From NCBI RefSeq assembly GCF_016864575.1, contig NZ_CP044126.1:1178001-1242000 (forward strand): a stretch of 64,000 nt of DNA. Reading direction: 5' to 3'. This document shows, piece by piece, positions 26,191 through 33,649 of this stretch (position 1 is its first letter; each line of letters opens with the position of its first letter). Source of the DNA: Rhizobium sp. BG4 (GTDB taxonomy: Bacteria > Pseudomonadota > Alphaproteobacteria > Rhizobiales > Rhizobiaceae). A program made the position numbers and the translations under genes. The notes beneath the pieces were generated by a model. It ran no database searches, was not told where the DNA came from, and saw only the letters and a list, made by a program, of their open reading frames with translations.

Positions 26191-27102
26191 CGATACGACC
26201 TGAACCTGATGCCCGTCTTCCTCGCCCTCATGGAGGAGCGCAACGTCACCCGCGCCGCCGAGCGTCTGGGGATTACCCAGCCGGCGCTGTCGAATGCGCT
26301 GAACCGCTTGCGCGACACGCTGCGCGATCCGCTGTTCATCCGCGAGCGCTACGGCATGCGCCCGACGCAGCTCGCCGAAGAGATGGCCCCGGTGATCCGC
26401 ACGGCGCTGGCGCAGTTCGACGAGCTGATCCTCGGCCAGCAGGAATTCGATCCGGAAAAGGCATCGCGTCTCTTCACAGTCGCGCCGAACAGCTATGTCG
26501 AATTCGTGCTGATGCCTGAAGTGGTCGCTCGCCTCCGGGAGCGCGCCGATGGCATCAAGCTCCGCCTCATCCCCTTCGGCAGCGATCTCTCCGAAACCGG
26601 TGCCGTCTCGGGCACGACGGAGATGGTGCTCGGCCGCATCACCGATCCGCCGGACAATATGGTCGTGCAGCACCTGATGGATGACGGGCTCGCCTGCGTC
26701 GTCCGCGCCGATCATCCCGAGATCGGCGACAGTATCTCGAAGGAAGATTACGAGCGGCTGAAGCATGTCAACGTGCTGCCGCCTGGGCGTCTGCGCGCCG
26801 GCCTGTTCCAGGCACTGGAGCAGCGTGGCCTGCGCCGCGAAGTCGCCGTATCCGTCACCCATTTTTTGGCGGTGCCGGAAATGATCGCCGCCACCGACTA
26901 TTGCACCACGCTGCCGCGCCAGATCTGCCGGCGGCTCGCCCGCGACACCCGCCTGAAGATCCTGCCCGCCCCCGCCGATCTCGGCACCTTCCCCGTCGAG
27001 ATCGCCTGGCACGTCCGCTACCGTCACGACCCCGCGCACCGCTGGCTGCGCTCGCTGATATCGGAGGTGGCGAAGGAGATTGCCGGGCAGGCTGACGCCT
27101 AA
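26188..27102 (+). CDS. LysR-family regulator, divergent from the DJ-1 operon
   Basis: The 304-residue protein has a winged helix-turn-helix at the N-terminus (LNLMPVFLALMEERNVTRAAERLGITQPALSNALNRLR) and a two-lobed effector domain. The N-terminal wording (DLNLMPVFLALMEERN) places it in the NodD/NahR/LinR-like subgroup, which often senses aromatic or quinone-like ligands. It probably controls the divergent DJ-1/ABM/aldo-keto reductase operon. Its TAA overlaps the stop of the MarR remnant on the opposite strand. Confidence 0.92.
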   Translation: MRYDLNLMPVFLALMEERNVTRAAERLGITQPALSNALNRLRDTLRDPLFIRERYGMRPTQLAEEMAPVIRTALAQFDELILGQQEFDPEKASRLFTVAPNSYVEFVLMPEVVARLRERADGIKLRLIPFGSDLSETGAVSGTTEMVLGRITDPPDNMVVQHLMDDGLACVVRADHPEIGDSISKEDYERLKHVNVLPPGRLRAGLFQALEQRGLRREVAVSVTHFLAVPEMIAATDYCTTLPRQICRRLARDTRLKILPAPADLGTFPVEIAWHVRYRHDPAHRWLRSLISEVAKEIAGQADA

Positions 27103-27286
27103 TCCGACCAGGGATCGTCCTGCAGCTCCATCCCCTCCTGCAAACCATGCAGGATGTCGATCAGCCGTGGCGCCAGGTCGCGGATTTCGGTGAGGTGAAT
27201 GGCGGTCAGCCGCTTGAGCACGGTTTCGGCCTTGGCAGTCAGCGCCAACGTCTGGCGGCGCTTGTCGTTCGGGTCGGCGGTGCGCG
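27099..27286 (-). pseudogene. MarR-family regulator, C-terminal remnant
   Basis: Reading leftward, the frame holds the MarR wing end and C-terminal helix: TADPNDKRRQTLALTAKAE followed by a leucine-rich dimerisation helix and the natural stop. The helix-turn-helix and N-terminus are missing. Upstream of about 27286 the frame is antisense to the chloride-channel remnant and reads as low-complexity Pro/Ser, which is not MarR. The gene lost its 5' part in the same event that truncated the neighbouring ClC gene. Confidence 0.8.
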
Positions 27287-28044
27287 ACCTGGCGCCGCTG
27301 CTGATCTTCGGCGGCGCGCTCGGCTGGCTGGTCGGCCTGGTGTTGCCCGGCGATCCCGGCTTCTGGGCGCTGCTCGGCATGGCCGCGATGATGGGCGGCA
27401 CGATGCGCGCGCCGCTGACCGGCACCTTCTTCGCCGTAGAGCTGACCGGCGACGTCTCCGCTCTGCTGCCGCTGCTGGCGGCGACGGTTTCGGCCTATGC
27501 CGTCACCGTGCTGCTGCTGCGCCGCTCGATCCTCACCGAAAACATCGCCCGCCGCGGCCAGCACATCACCCGCGAATACGGCATCGATCCCTTCGAATTC
27601 TCCCGCGCCCGCGACATCATGATCTCTGACGTCGACAGCTTCCGGGCCGACATGACGGTCGCCGAGGCGATCGGCCATTTCACGACTAAGGAGAAAACGC
27701 ACCGCGTCTATCCCGTTGTCGACGGGCTCGGCATTCTCAAGGGGCTGGTCTCGCGTGGCGATGTCTTGCGCTGGCAGCAGGAGAGGGCGGAGCTCGATCA
27801 GCCGCTCGCCGATCTCGTCTCCGATGCTTCCCTGCCGCTCGCCCATCCCGACGACACGGTCGGCTATGTCGCCGACCTGATGCTGGCGACGGATGCGGGC
27901 CGCATTCCGATCGTCGATCCCGAGAGCGGCCAGCTCGCCGGCCTCGTCGCCCGGAAGGATCTGCTGCGGCTTCGCCACTCCCTGCAAGCCAACGAAACGC
28001 AACGCCAGCCCTATTTCGGGCGAAGCGCCAAGGCGCTGCCCTGA
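27287..28044 (+). pseudogene. ClC chloride channel, C-terminal half with CBS pair
   Basis: From about 27287 the plus frame encodes LAPLLIFGGALGWLVG and MGGTMRAPLTGTFFAVELTGD, the last membrane segments of a ClC channel/antiporter. Two CBS domains follow (starting near ARDIMISDVDSF and near PLAHPDDTVGYV), then the natural stop. The first half, including the GSGIP and GxFxP anion-selectivity loops, is absent, so it cannot form a channel. An open frame back to 27199 reads through antisense MarR sequence and is probably not translated usefully. Confidence 0.82.
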
Positions 28045-28055
28045 AGCCATCAGCC

Positions 28056-28080
28056 AGTCGCGGCCGCTGAGGCCGCGACT
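28056..28080. terminator. Bidirectional hairpin between ClC remnant and ABC-F gene
   Basis: A perfect 10-bp inverted repeat AGTCGCGGCC/GGCCGCGACT with a five-base loop lies between convergent genes, 12 bases after each stop codon. There is no T run, so it may act as a weak terminator or as an mRNA 3' protector. Confidence 0.65.
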
Positions 28081-28091
28081 GCCCTCTAAGC

Positions 28092-29624
28092 TTAGTCCGC
28101 TCCCGCAGCCGCCGCCGCGGCAAAGAACCCTTCGGGGCTCTCCACCTCCACCAGCCGTTTGCGCTCGATCTGCCAGAAGCGGTTGCCGGTGGCGCGCACG
28201 AAGCTGCGGTCGTGGGAGACGAGCAGGCAGCTTGCCTGATGCGCCATCAGCTCGCCCTCCAGCGCTTCCTGTCCGTCGATGTCGAGATGGTTGGTCGGCT
28301 CGTCCAGCAGGTAGAAGTTCGGCTCCGTCAGCCGCAGAACCAGCATGCCGAGGCGCGCCTTCTGCCCGCCGGAAAGGCGCTTGAGCGGCTTCGCCTGCAT
28401 GTCGATCGTCATGCCCGCACCGGCGAGCAAGGCGCGCGCGCGCTGGTCGCCGACATCGAAGCGGCGGATGATCGTCTCCATCGGCGTGTCGGCATCCCTG
28501 AGATCGGCCAGCGCCTGATCGGCATAGCCGAGCACCAGCGACGGCGTCGCCTTGATGCCGTCCTGCGCGGCCTCGGGGTTGCCGATCGCCTTCCGCAGCA
28601 TGGCGATGAAGCGCGACTTGCCGGCTCCGTTCTCCCCAAGCAGCACGATCCGGTCGCCCTGGCAGATGAACTGCTTGCCGGTCTTGAACAGCACGGTTCC
28701 ATCCGGTGTGCGCACCTCGGCATCCTCGAGAGTAACGAGCACCTTGGCATGCGTGCCGCGATTGCCGAGCTTGATGGCGCCTGCCGAGCGTTCCAGATGC
28801 GCCGGTTTTGCCGCGTCCTCCAGCTTCTCCGCCCGCTGCTTCAGCTGCTTGGTCTTGACCACCAGCAGGTCGCTACCGGAATTGACGCCGATATTGTGAA
28901 GCTTGGCCGCCTGCCTGCGCAGCTGATCGGCCGCCTTCATGTCGCGCTCGTAGCGCTTGGCATCGGCGGCATCCGTCTCGTCGAGTGCTGCGCGTGCCTG
29001 CGAATAGGGCAGCGCAAAGAGCTGCGAATTCTCGGGCCGCAGGAACAGGGTCCGGTTGCTGACGGCATCGAGAAAGGCGCGGTCGTGGCTGGCAATCACC
29101 ACCGCGGTGTCGCGCGGCAGGGCATTGAGCCAGGTCTCGAGCATGGCGATCTTGCCGAGATCGAGATGGTTGGTCGGCTCGTCCAGCATCAGCACATCGG
29201 GCTCGGTCACCGCGACGCGCGCCAGCATCGCCAGCCGCTGCCAGCCGCCGCTCAGCGCCGAAAGCGCGCGAATGCGGAATTCCTCCGGCACCTCCAGCCC
29301 TTCAAGCACGACATCGACGCGCCAGCTTTCGCTTTCGGCCTGTTCCGGCGGCAGGGCATCGAGCACCGCCTCGTAGAAGGAGAGGGGAAGGAGCGGGCCG
29401 GGCACATTCTGCTCGACATAGCCGATGGTCGCCCCGCGGGCGCGAGTGATCTCGCCCTCGGTTGCCTCCAGCGCGCCGGCCATGCAGCGAAACAGGGTCG
29501 ATTTCCCCCGCCCGTTGGCGGCCACGAGCCCGATCCGGTCGCCGGCATTTACGGCGAAGTTGAGCCTGGAAAACAGCGGCGACGACAGGGTGATGCCGAG
29601 ATTGCGGATATTGATGAGGGTCAT
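28092..29624 (-). CDS. ABC-F family ATPase
   Basis: The 510-residue protein has two ABC domains and no membrane segment, as in ABC-F translation factors and antibiotic-resistance proteins. Domain 1 has Walker A ANGRGKST (36-43), signature LSGGWQ (124-129) and DEPTNHLD (148-155). Domain 2 has GENGAGKS, LSGGQKARL and DEPTNHLD. A charged linker of about 60-80 residues, rich in Lys/Arg/Ala, separates them. Family members bind the ribosomal E site and relieve stalling. The start has only a weak ribosome site (AGAGAG). It is preceded by a 176-base leader containing inverted repeats and an upstream 24-codon ORF, which suggests translational or attenuation control. Confidence 0.92.
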   Translation of the reverse strand: MTLINIRNLGITLSSPLFSRLNFAVNAGDRIGLVAANGRGKSTLFRCMAGALEATEGEITRARGATIGYVEQNVPGPLLPLSFYEAVLDALPPEQAESESWRVDVVLEGLEVPEEFRIRALSALSGGWQRLAMLARVAVTEPDVLMLDEPTNHLDLGKIAMLETWLNALPRDTAVVIASHDRAFLDAVSNRTLFLRPENSQLFALPYSQARAALDETDAADAKRYERDMKAADQLRRQAAKLHNIGVNSGSDLLVVKTKQLKQRAEKLEDAAKPAHLERSAGAIKLGNRGTHAKVLVTLEDAEVRTPDGTVLFKTGKQFICQGDRIVLLGENGAGKSRFIAMLRKAIGNPEAAQDGIKATPSLVLGYADQALADLRDADTPMETIIRRFDVGDQRARALLAGAGMTIDMQAKPLKRLSGGQKARLGMLVLRLTEPNFYLLDEPTNHLDIDGQEALEGELMAHQASCLLVSHDRSFVRATGNRFWQIERKRLVEVESPEGFFAAAAAAGAD

Positions 29625-29636
29625 GTCAGAAACTCT

Positions 29637-29802
29637 CTGGTCGGTCCGCGCGCCGGATTCATCGAGGGCATCAGGCCATCATCGATGAATGCGTCAGCGG
29701 CGGTGGATAGATGATAGCAGCCGCAAACCACACGGGGGTTCAGGCGCTGCATGCCACAAGGGGCAGACCAGGAAGAGGTGTCTCGAGAAACGGTCTCTGG
29801 TC
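29637..29802 (-). promoter_or_regulatory. Candidate attenuator between leader ORF and ABC-F gene
   Basis: In the minus-strand transcript, GACCAG (29802-29797, at the leader stop) can pair with CTGGTC (29771-29766). A second GACCAG (29642-29637) lies just before the ABC-F start and competes for the same CTGGTC. The two GACCAG copies share wider sequence (GACCAGAGA..GTTTCT). A separate 9-bp perfect stem, ATTCATCGA/TCGATGAAT, lies at 29657-29690. This layout allows mutually exclusive folds, one of which would mask the ABC-F start region. No classical T-run terminator is visible. Confidence 0.45.
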
Positions 29803-29875
29803 AGCCCTGCAAACGCATCTGCAGGGCGTTGACGGGGCCACGCTGCCGGTAATACCGGAAATAGAAATTCTGCAC
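29801..29875 (-). CDS. Candidate 24-residue leader peptide of the ABC-F gene
   Basis: A GTG start follows a near-perfect ribosome site (AAAGGAGG, five-base spacer) and opens a 24-codon frame beginning MQNFYFRYYRQRG and ending QMRLQG. Five of the first nine residues are Phe or Tyr. The frame ends inside the first arm of the competing stems ahead of the ABC-F gene. A possible promoter upstream reads TTGCGA, 17 bases, TATTTC (about 29936-29908). Leader peptides that stall ribosomes control several ABC-F and resistance genes, so a regulatory role is plausible. Nothing proves translation. Confidence 0.5.
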   Translation of the reverse strand: MQNFYFRYYRQRGPVNALQMRLQG

Positions 29876-30029
29876 GTGACCCTCCTTTCTCTTTGAGCGC
29901 ACGCCAATGAAATAGCATCGCGCCGCCCGCTTCGCAACTGTACGCTGCGGGCACACCGGTCTTGCCGCCGCCCTCCCGCTCCTGTAAGCGCCGGTCTCAT
30001 ACTGACATTCATTGCAAGGAGAGCGGCCG

Positions 30030-30332
30030 ATGGCAGCCGGTGACGACGATTACGTTTACGACGAAGCAACAGGCGAATGGCGCCCGGCATCCGAACTGGC
30101 AGCCGCCGCCGCTGCCGCCGCAGAAGTCCGCGACGCCTCTGGCAACGTGCTTCAGGACGGCGATTCCGTGACGCTGATCAAGGACCTGAAGGTCAAGGGT
30201 GCCGGCCAGACGCTGAAGCAGGGCACGGTGATCCGCTCGATCCGGCTGACGGATAATCCTGAGGAAATCGACTGCCGCCATGATGCGATCAAGGGGCTGG
30301 TGCTGCGGACGGAGTTTGTTCGGAAGCGGTGA
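30030..30332 (+). CDS. PhnA-domain protein (YjdM-like) without the zinc ribbon
   Basis: The 100-residue protein carries the C-terminal PhnA domain, recognised by SGNVLQDGDSVTLIKDLKVKG and the later EIDCRHDAIKGLVLRTEFVRK. The usual N-terminal CxxC zinc ribbon of YjdM is replaced by an acidic/Ala-rich segment (DDDYVYDEATGEW). The ATG at 30030 has AAGGAG upstream; a TTG six codons earlier is less likely. Despite the historical name, no phosphonate role is established for this family, and no phn genes are nearby. Confidence 0.82.
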   Translation: MAAGDDDYVYDEATGEWRPASELAAAAAAAAEVRDASGNVLQDGDSVTLIKDLKVKGAGQTLKQGTVIRSIRLTDNPEEIDCRHDAIKGLVLRTEFVRKR

Positions 30333-30480
30333 TTAGGGCTTCACTACCCTTTTGCGTCGAGTCTTTCTGATGTGGCCAGCCTCCAATGTAGGTTGGGCTG
30401 GTCTCATTTTGCCAAGAGGGGTGTGCCCGCTAGCATTGATGCGCCGAGGACGTCGCATTTCGGTAATCGTAAGAACGGCA

Positions 30481-30651
30481 CTAACTTCCGATGCCCAATC
30501 TTTTACGTTCTGCGGATGCATGACTTTCTGCCCCGATTTTTGATCGAAAGATTTTGACGATTGGCTTCTGTCCACCATCATAGCTTGTTACCGTCCAAGT
30601 GTCCGCCCCGACAGTAGCAACAATCACACTATATTTCACGACGTCGTCCAC
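30481..30651 (-). CDS. Small 56-residue protein (DUF2188-like)
   Basis: A GTG start follows a strong AAAGGAGG ribosome site with a five-base spacer, and the frame runs 56 residues beginning MDDVVKYSVIVATVGADTWT. The pattern TWTVTSYDGG, then FRSKIGAESHASAERKRL, resembles short DUF2188-type proteins (a beta hairpin, then a helix that starts at a K/S-x-x-A-x-x-x-A-E pattern). The strength of the ribosome site is the main support. Lower GC than the surroundings (many A/T codons) hints at recent acquisition. Function is unknown. Confidence 0.5.
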   Translation of the reverse strand: MDDVVKYSVIVATVGADTWTVTSYDGGQKPIVKIFRSKIGAESHASAERKRLGIGS

Positions 30652-30703
30652 GACAGCCTCCTTTGAGCTAATATTGCAGTAGCGAGAGGCGCTATTTCGA
30701 GGA

Positions 30704-30773
30704 GAGCGACCGTCGCTCTACCGAACGGTCGCCTCTAATTTCTACGATGAACGCACGAGCCGGAAATTAGAGG
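30704..30773. repeat. Cluster of strong inverted repeats
   Basis: GAGCGA/TCGCTC (30704-30718, three-base loop) competes with GCGACCG/CGGTCGC (30706-30732). An 11-bp perfect repeat CCTCTAATTTC/GAAATTAGAGG spans 30732-30773. The cluster lies 20 bases downstream of the HerA-like gene on its transcribed strand and upstream of the small ORF. It could be a processed 3' end, a small RNA or an element remnant. Confidence 0.55.
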
Positions 30774-30792
30774 ACTAAACCGCCCGAAAATC

Positions 30793-32349
30793 CTACCGCT
30801 TCAAACTCCCCAAAATCCCGCGCACCAGCGCCCGGCCGACCTGCGTCGCCACCGTCCGCGCCACACTCTTCATCGCCGCTTCCACCACCGTCTCGCGCTG
30901 GTAGCCCGACGAACGTCCGCGACCCTGACTGCTCTGCTTGTCGTCGTCACCCCCGCCGAAGCCCGGCAGGCTCCAGCCGGAAGTCGTCCCGGCTTCCGTC
31001 GGCTGAGCCTCCTGCGCCTGCTTGGCGGCCTCGGAATCGGCCGCTTTCTTGGCGCGGGCCGCGAGGATTTCGAAGGCGGATTCGCGGTCGACGTCTTCGT
31101 CATAGACGCCGAGGACAGGGCTGTGGTCCATCACCTGCTGGCGCTCTGCATCGGTGAGCGGGCCGACGCGGCCGGACGGCGGGCGGATCAGCGTGCGCTC
31201 GACGATCGACGGCGCGCCCTTGGCCTCCAGCGTCGAGACCAGCGCCTCGCCGGTGCCAAGCGTGGTGATCACGGTGGCGCAATCGAAGGCCGGGTTGGGG
31301 CGGAACGTGTCGGCGGCGGTCTTCACCGCCTTCTGCTCGCGCGGCGAATAGGCGCGCAGGGCGTGCTGCACGCGGTTGCCGAGCTGGGCGAGCACCGTCT
31401 CCGGCACATCGAGCGGGTTCTGCGTGACGAAATAGACGCCGACGCCCTTCGAGCGGATCAGGCGCACCACCTGCTCGACACGCTCGGTCAGAACCTTCGG
31501 CGCGTCGTTGAACAGCAGATGCGCCTCATCGAAAAAGAAGACAAGCTTCGGCTTGTCGGGGTCGCCGACTTCAGGGAGTTCTTCGAAGAGTTCGGAGAGC
31601 AGCCACAGCAGGAAGGTGGCGTAAAGCCTGGGGTTCATCATCAGCTTGTCGGCGGCGAGCACCGAAATCTGCCCGTAGCCGCTATTATCGGTGCGCATGA
31701 TGTCGGAGATCTTCAGCGCCGGTTCGCCGAAGAAATGCTCGGCACCCTGCTGTTCGAGCACCAGCATGGCGCGCTGGATCGAGCCGACCGAGGCCTTGGA
31801 GATCAGGCCGAACTGGTTGGAAAGCTCGGTGGCGTTCTCGGCCATGTAGTTCAGCAGCGAGGAGAAATCCTTGAGGTCGAGCAGCGGCAGGCCGGCTTTG
31901 TCGGCGATCTTGAAGGCGATGTTGATGACGCCTTCCTGCGGCTCGGAGGCATCCATCAGCCGCGCCAGAAGCAGCGGCCCCATCTCGGCGATGGTGGTGC
32001 GGACGCGATGGCCCTTCTCGCCGAAGAGATCCCAAAAGATGACCGGAAACTGGTCGAACTCGTAATCGGTAAAGCCGATCTGTTCGGCGCGCTTGGTCAG
32101 GAAATCCTTGGCCTCGCCCTTGGCAGCGATGCCCGAAAGGTCGCCCTTGATGTCGCCGCAGAAGACGGGCACGCCGGCCTTCGAAAAGCCTTCGGCCAGC
32201 ACCTGCAGCGTTACCGTCTTGCCGGTGCCGGTCGCACCGGTGACGAGGCCGTGCCGATTGCCGAATTTCAGGTCCAGATATTCCGGCTTGTTGATGCTAT
32301 CATCAGGATTGCGGCTGGCGCCGATGAAAATCTTGCCGTCTTCAAGCAT
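30793..32349 (-). CDS. HerA-like ATPase (DUF853)
   Basis: The 518-residue P-loop ATPase has Walker A GATGTGKT (38-45) and a Walker B LVFFFDEAHLLF (about 262-273). It also has the DUF853 landmarks GDIKGDLSGIA and NPLDVPETVLAQLGNRVQHALRA. The family is related to the HerA/FtsK motor ATPases and may form hexamers on DNA, but its cellular task is not established. The C-terminal tail (about 430-490) is Ala/Gln/Gly-rich and disordered-looking, ending in a basic amphipathic helix. It is monocistronic here, with GGGAG ahead of its ATG. Confidence 0.9.
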   Translation of the reverse strand: MLEDGKIFIGASRNPDDSINKPEYLDLKFGNRHGLVTGATGTGKTVTLQVLAEGFSKAGVPVFCGDIKGDLSGIAAKGEAKDFLTKRAEQIGFTDYEFDQFPVIFWDLFGEKGHRVRTTIAEMGPLLLARLMDASEPQEGVINIAFKIADKAGLPLLDLKDFSSLLNYMAENATELSNQFGLISKASVGSIQRAMLVLEQQGAEHFFGEPALKISDIMRTDNSGYGQISVLAADKLMMNPRLYATFLLWLLSELFEELPEVGDPDKPKLVFFFDEAHLLFNDAPKVLTERVEQVVRLIRSKGVGVYFVTQNPLDVPETVLAQLGNRVQHALRAYSPREQKAVKTAADTFRPNPAFDCATVITTLGTGEALVSTLEAKGAPSIVERTLIRPPSGRVGPLTDAERQQVMDHSPVLGVYDEDVDRESAFEILAARAKKAADSEAAKQAQEAQPTEAGTTSGWSLPGFGGGDDDKQSSQGRGRSSGYQRETVVEAAMKSVARTVATQVGRALVRGILGSLKR

Positions 32350-32539
32350 TGCGAAATCTCCCGTGGGCCAAGGCCGCCGCTACAGCTGGAATGCGAAGAT
32401 CAGCCGCATTCATTTTCCTATCTTGTACCTGTTATAAGCAGGGAGTGTGATGGCAGCAACTGTTTGCATTAAAAGCAATTCTGGACGATACGCGGTCCTG
32501 CCGAAGGCCGCTTGAGTTGCGGAACAAGTTCGATTAACG

Positions 32540-32555
32540 TTGACGTTAACGTCAA
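32540..32555. promoter_or_regulatory. 16-bp perfect palindrome upstream of 32573 gene
   Basis: TTGACGTTAACGTCAA is a perfect palindrome ending five bases before the AGGAGG ribosome site of the next gene. It looks like an operator for a dimeric regulator, and its form recalls MerR-type (LiuR-like) sites described in proteobacteria. Overlap with the 5' leader suggests repression. Confidence 0.55.
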
Positions 32556-32572
32556 ATAACAGGAGGCTGACG

Positions 32573-32971
32573 ATGAATGAAGTTGTGACCCAGATTGCCG
32601 ACCGTGTAGGCATTGCGCCCGACCTCGCCGAAAAGGCGCTCGGCATGATGCTCGGTTTCCTGCAGCGCGAAGCCGATGACGGTCCAGTGGCCAAGATGAT
32701 CGAAGCGATTCCCGGCGGCGCCGATCTCGTCGCCCAGTTCAACGGCGAGGGCGCCGGTGGTGGCGGCGGCCTGCTCGGCGGCCTGATGAGCGCGCTCGGC
32801 GGCGGCGGCGGAATCATGGGCCTCGGACAGCAGCTGATGAGCGAAGGCCTCGGCATGAGCGAGATCACCGCGCTCGCCAAGGAAACCATCGCCGTCGCCA
32901 AGCAATATGCCGGCGACGAGATCGTCGACCAGGTGGTGGCCTCGGTGCCGGGTCTCAGCCAGTTCGTCTGA
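32573..32971 (+). CDS. Gly-rich helical protein of the DUF2267/DUF2780 type
   Basis: The 132-residue protein starts at the ATG with AGGAGG six bases upstream. Its N-terminus (VVTQIADRVGIAPDLAEKALGMMLGFL) resembles the DUF2267/DUF2780 helical repeat. The middle is a Gly/Leu/Met-rich flexible segment, and the end has a helical domain (ITALAKETIAVAKQYAGDEIVDQVVASVPGL). There is no signal peptide. Function is unknown; related proteins are often stress-induced, and the palindrome upstream suggests strong regulation. Confidence 0.65.
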   Translation: MNEVVTQIADRVGIAPDLAEKALGMMLGFLQREADDGPVAKMIEAIPGGADLVAQFNGEGAGGGGGLLGGLMSALGGGGGIMGLGQQLMSEGLGMSEITALAKETIAVAKQYAGDEIVDQVVASVPGLSQFV

Positions 32972-32994
32972 GCTAGATTGCTTTCTTAAGATGA

Positions 32995-33019
32995 AAGCCT
33001 CGCGCATCGCGCGGGGCTT
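32995..33019 (+). terminator. Terminator-like hairpin after 32573 gene
   Basis: AAGCC-T-CGCGC and GCGCG-G-GGCTT form a near-perfect stem with a three-base loop 24 bases after the stop codon. There is no T tract. Confidence 0.6.
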
Positions 33020-33029
33020 CGGCCCACCG

Positions 33030-33115
33030 CATCCCCAAGGGAGAAGGTGAAATCAGGCGGGTGCCGCAGCGTCCCTTCTCCCCACGGGGAGAAGGTGCCC
33101 GAAGGGCGGATGAGG
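33030..33115. repeat. Rhizobial CCTTCTCCCC/GGGGAGAAGG palindromic repeat
   Basis: A 10-bp perfect palindrome arm pair (33074-33083 and 33086-33095) is embedded in AAGGGAGAAGGTGAAATC and GGTGCCCGAAGGGCGGATGA. This wording recurs between genes in many Rhizobiales genomes. The rest of the 313-bp gap between the neighbouring genes (32972-33284) holds only the hairpin at 32995 and nothing I can call coding. Confidence 0.7.
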
Positions 33116-33284
33116 GGGCTCCGGCCTCAGCGCCCACCGTCCCAAAACCCACCACCACGAACCGCCGCTTAACCCCCCGTTTCCAATCGCCCAAATTTGA
33201 TCGAACCGGCCTTCCGCCGCCGCGGAACAAAACGCCCATTTCCACTGTTTCCGTCGCGATGATCACACCGGAAGGATAACGATC

Positions 33285-33581
33285 ATGCGTAAGCTCATTT
33301 CAGTGACATCCATAGTGCTTCTCATTGCAGCTCCGGCCTTCGCTCAGTCGAGCATGGGCGTCGATACCAACGGCCGTTTCGACGGCAGCCCGCCTCCCGG
33401 CACATCGCCGGAATATGACGCCCAGCAGAGCGGTCTTGAAATCCCGCTCGACCCGATCGAAACCGGCACGATCACCATCGTCCGGCCGTCGAGCTGGACG
33501 GCGCCGTGCGAGCGCGAGAACACCCGCACCAGCCGCCACGACGGCACCGTCAACGCGGCCTGCCCGGACCGCGCCAACTAG
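33285..33581 (+). CDS. Small secreted protein with two cysteines
   Basis: The 98-residue protein has a clear signal peptide (LISVTSIVLLIAAPAFA, cleavage at about residue 20). It is followed by a short mature domain with a Pro/Gly-rich start (GSPPPGTSPEYDAQQSGLEIPLDPIETGTI) and two cysteines in the C-terminal 25 residues that could form a disulfide. GGAAGGA lies upstream of the ATG. It looks like a periplasmic protein common in rhizobia, with no known role. Confidence 0.75.
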   Translation: MRKLISVTSIVLLIAAPAFAQSSMGVDTNGRFDGSPPPGTSPEYDAQQSGLEIPLDPIETGTITIVRPSSWTAPCERENTRTSRHDGTVNAACPDRAN

Positions 33582-33611
33582 GGCTGGTGGTCAATCTAGA
33601 GCCCAAGCGGC

Positions 33612-33631
33612 CGCCCGCGGTGTTGCGGGCG
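33612..33631. terminator. GC-rich hairpin between convergent genes
   Basis: CGCCCGC and GCGGGCG form a 7-bp perfect stem with a six-base loop between the convergent genes ending at 33581 and 33650. Confidence 0.55.
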
Positions 33632-33649
33632 GGCAGGGGTGATGTATGC

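Noticed and set aside
30333..30581. 82-codon minus-strand and 63-codon plus-strand frames in the 30.3-30.6 kb gap
   Set aside because: Neither has a ribosome site; the 56-codon frame with AAAGGAGG at 30481-30651 explains the region better.
32521..32547. EcfG-type general-stress promoter (GGAAC...CGTT) before the 32573 gene
   Set aside because: The spacing between GGAAC and CGTT is 18 bases, outside the usual 16-17, so the match is weak.
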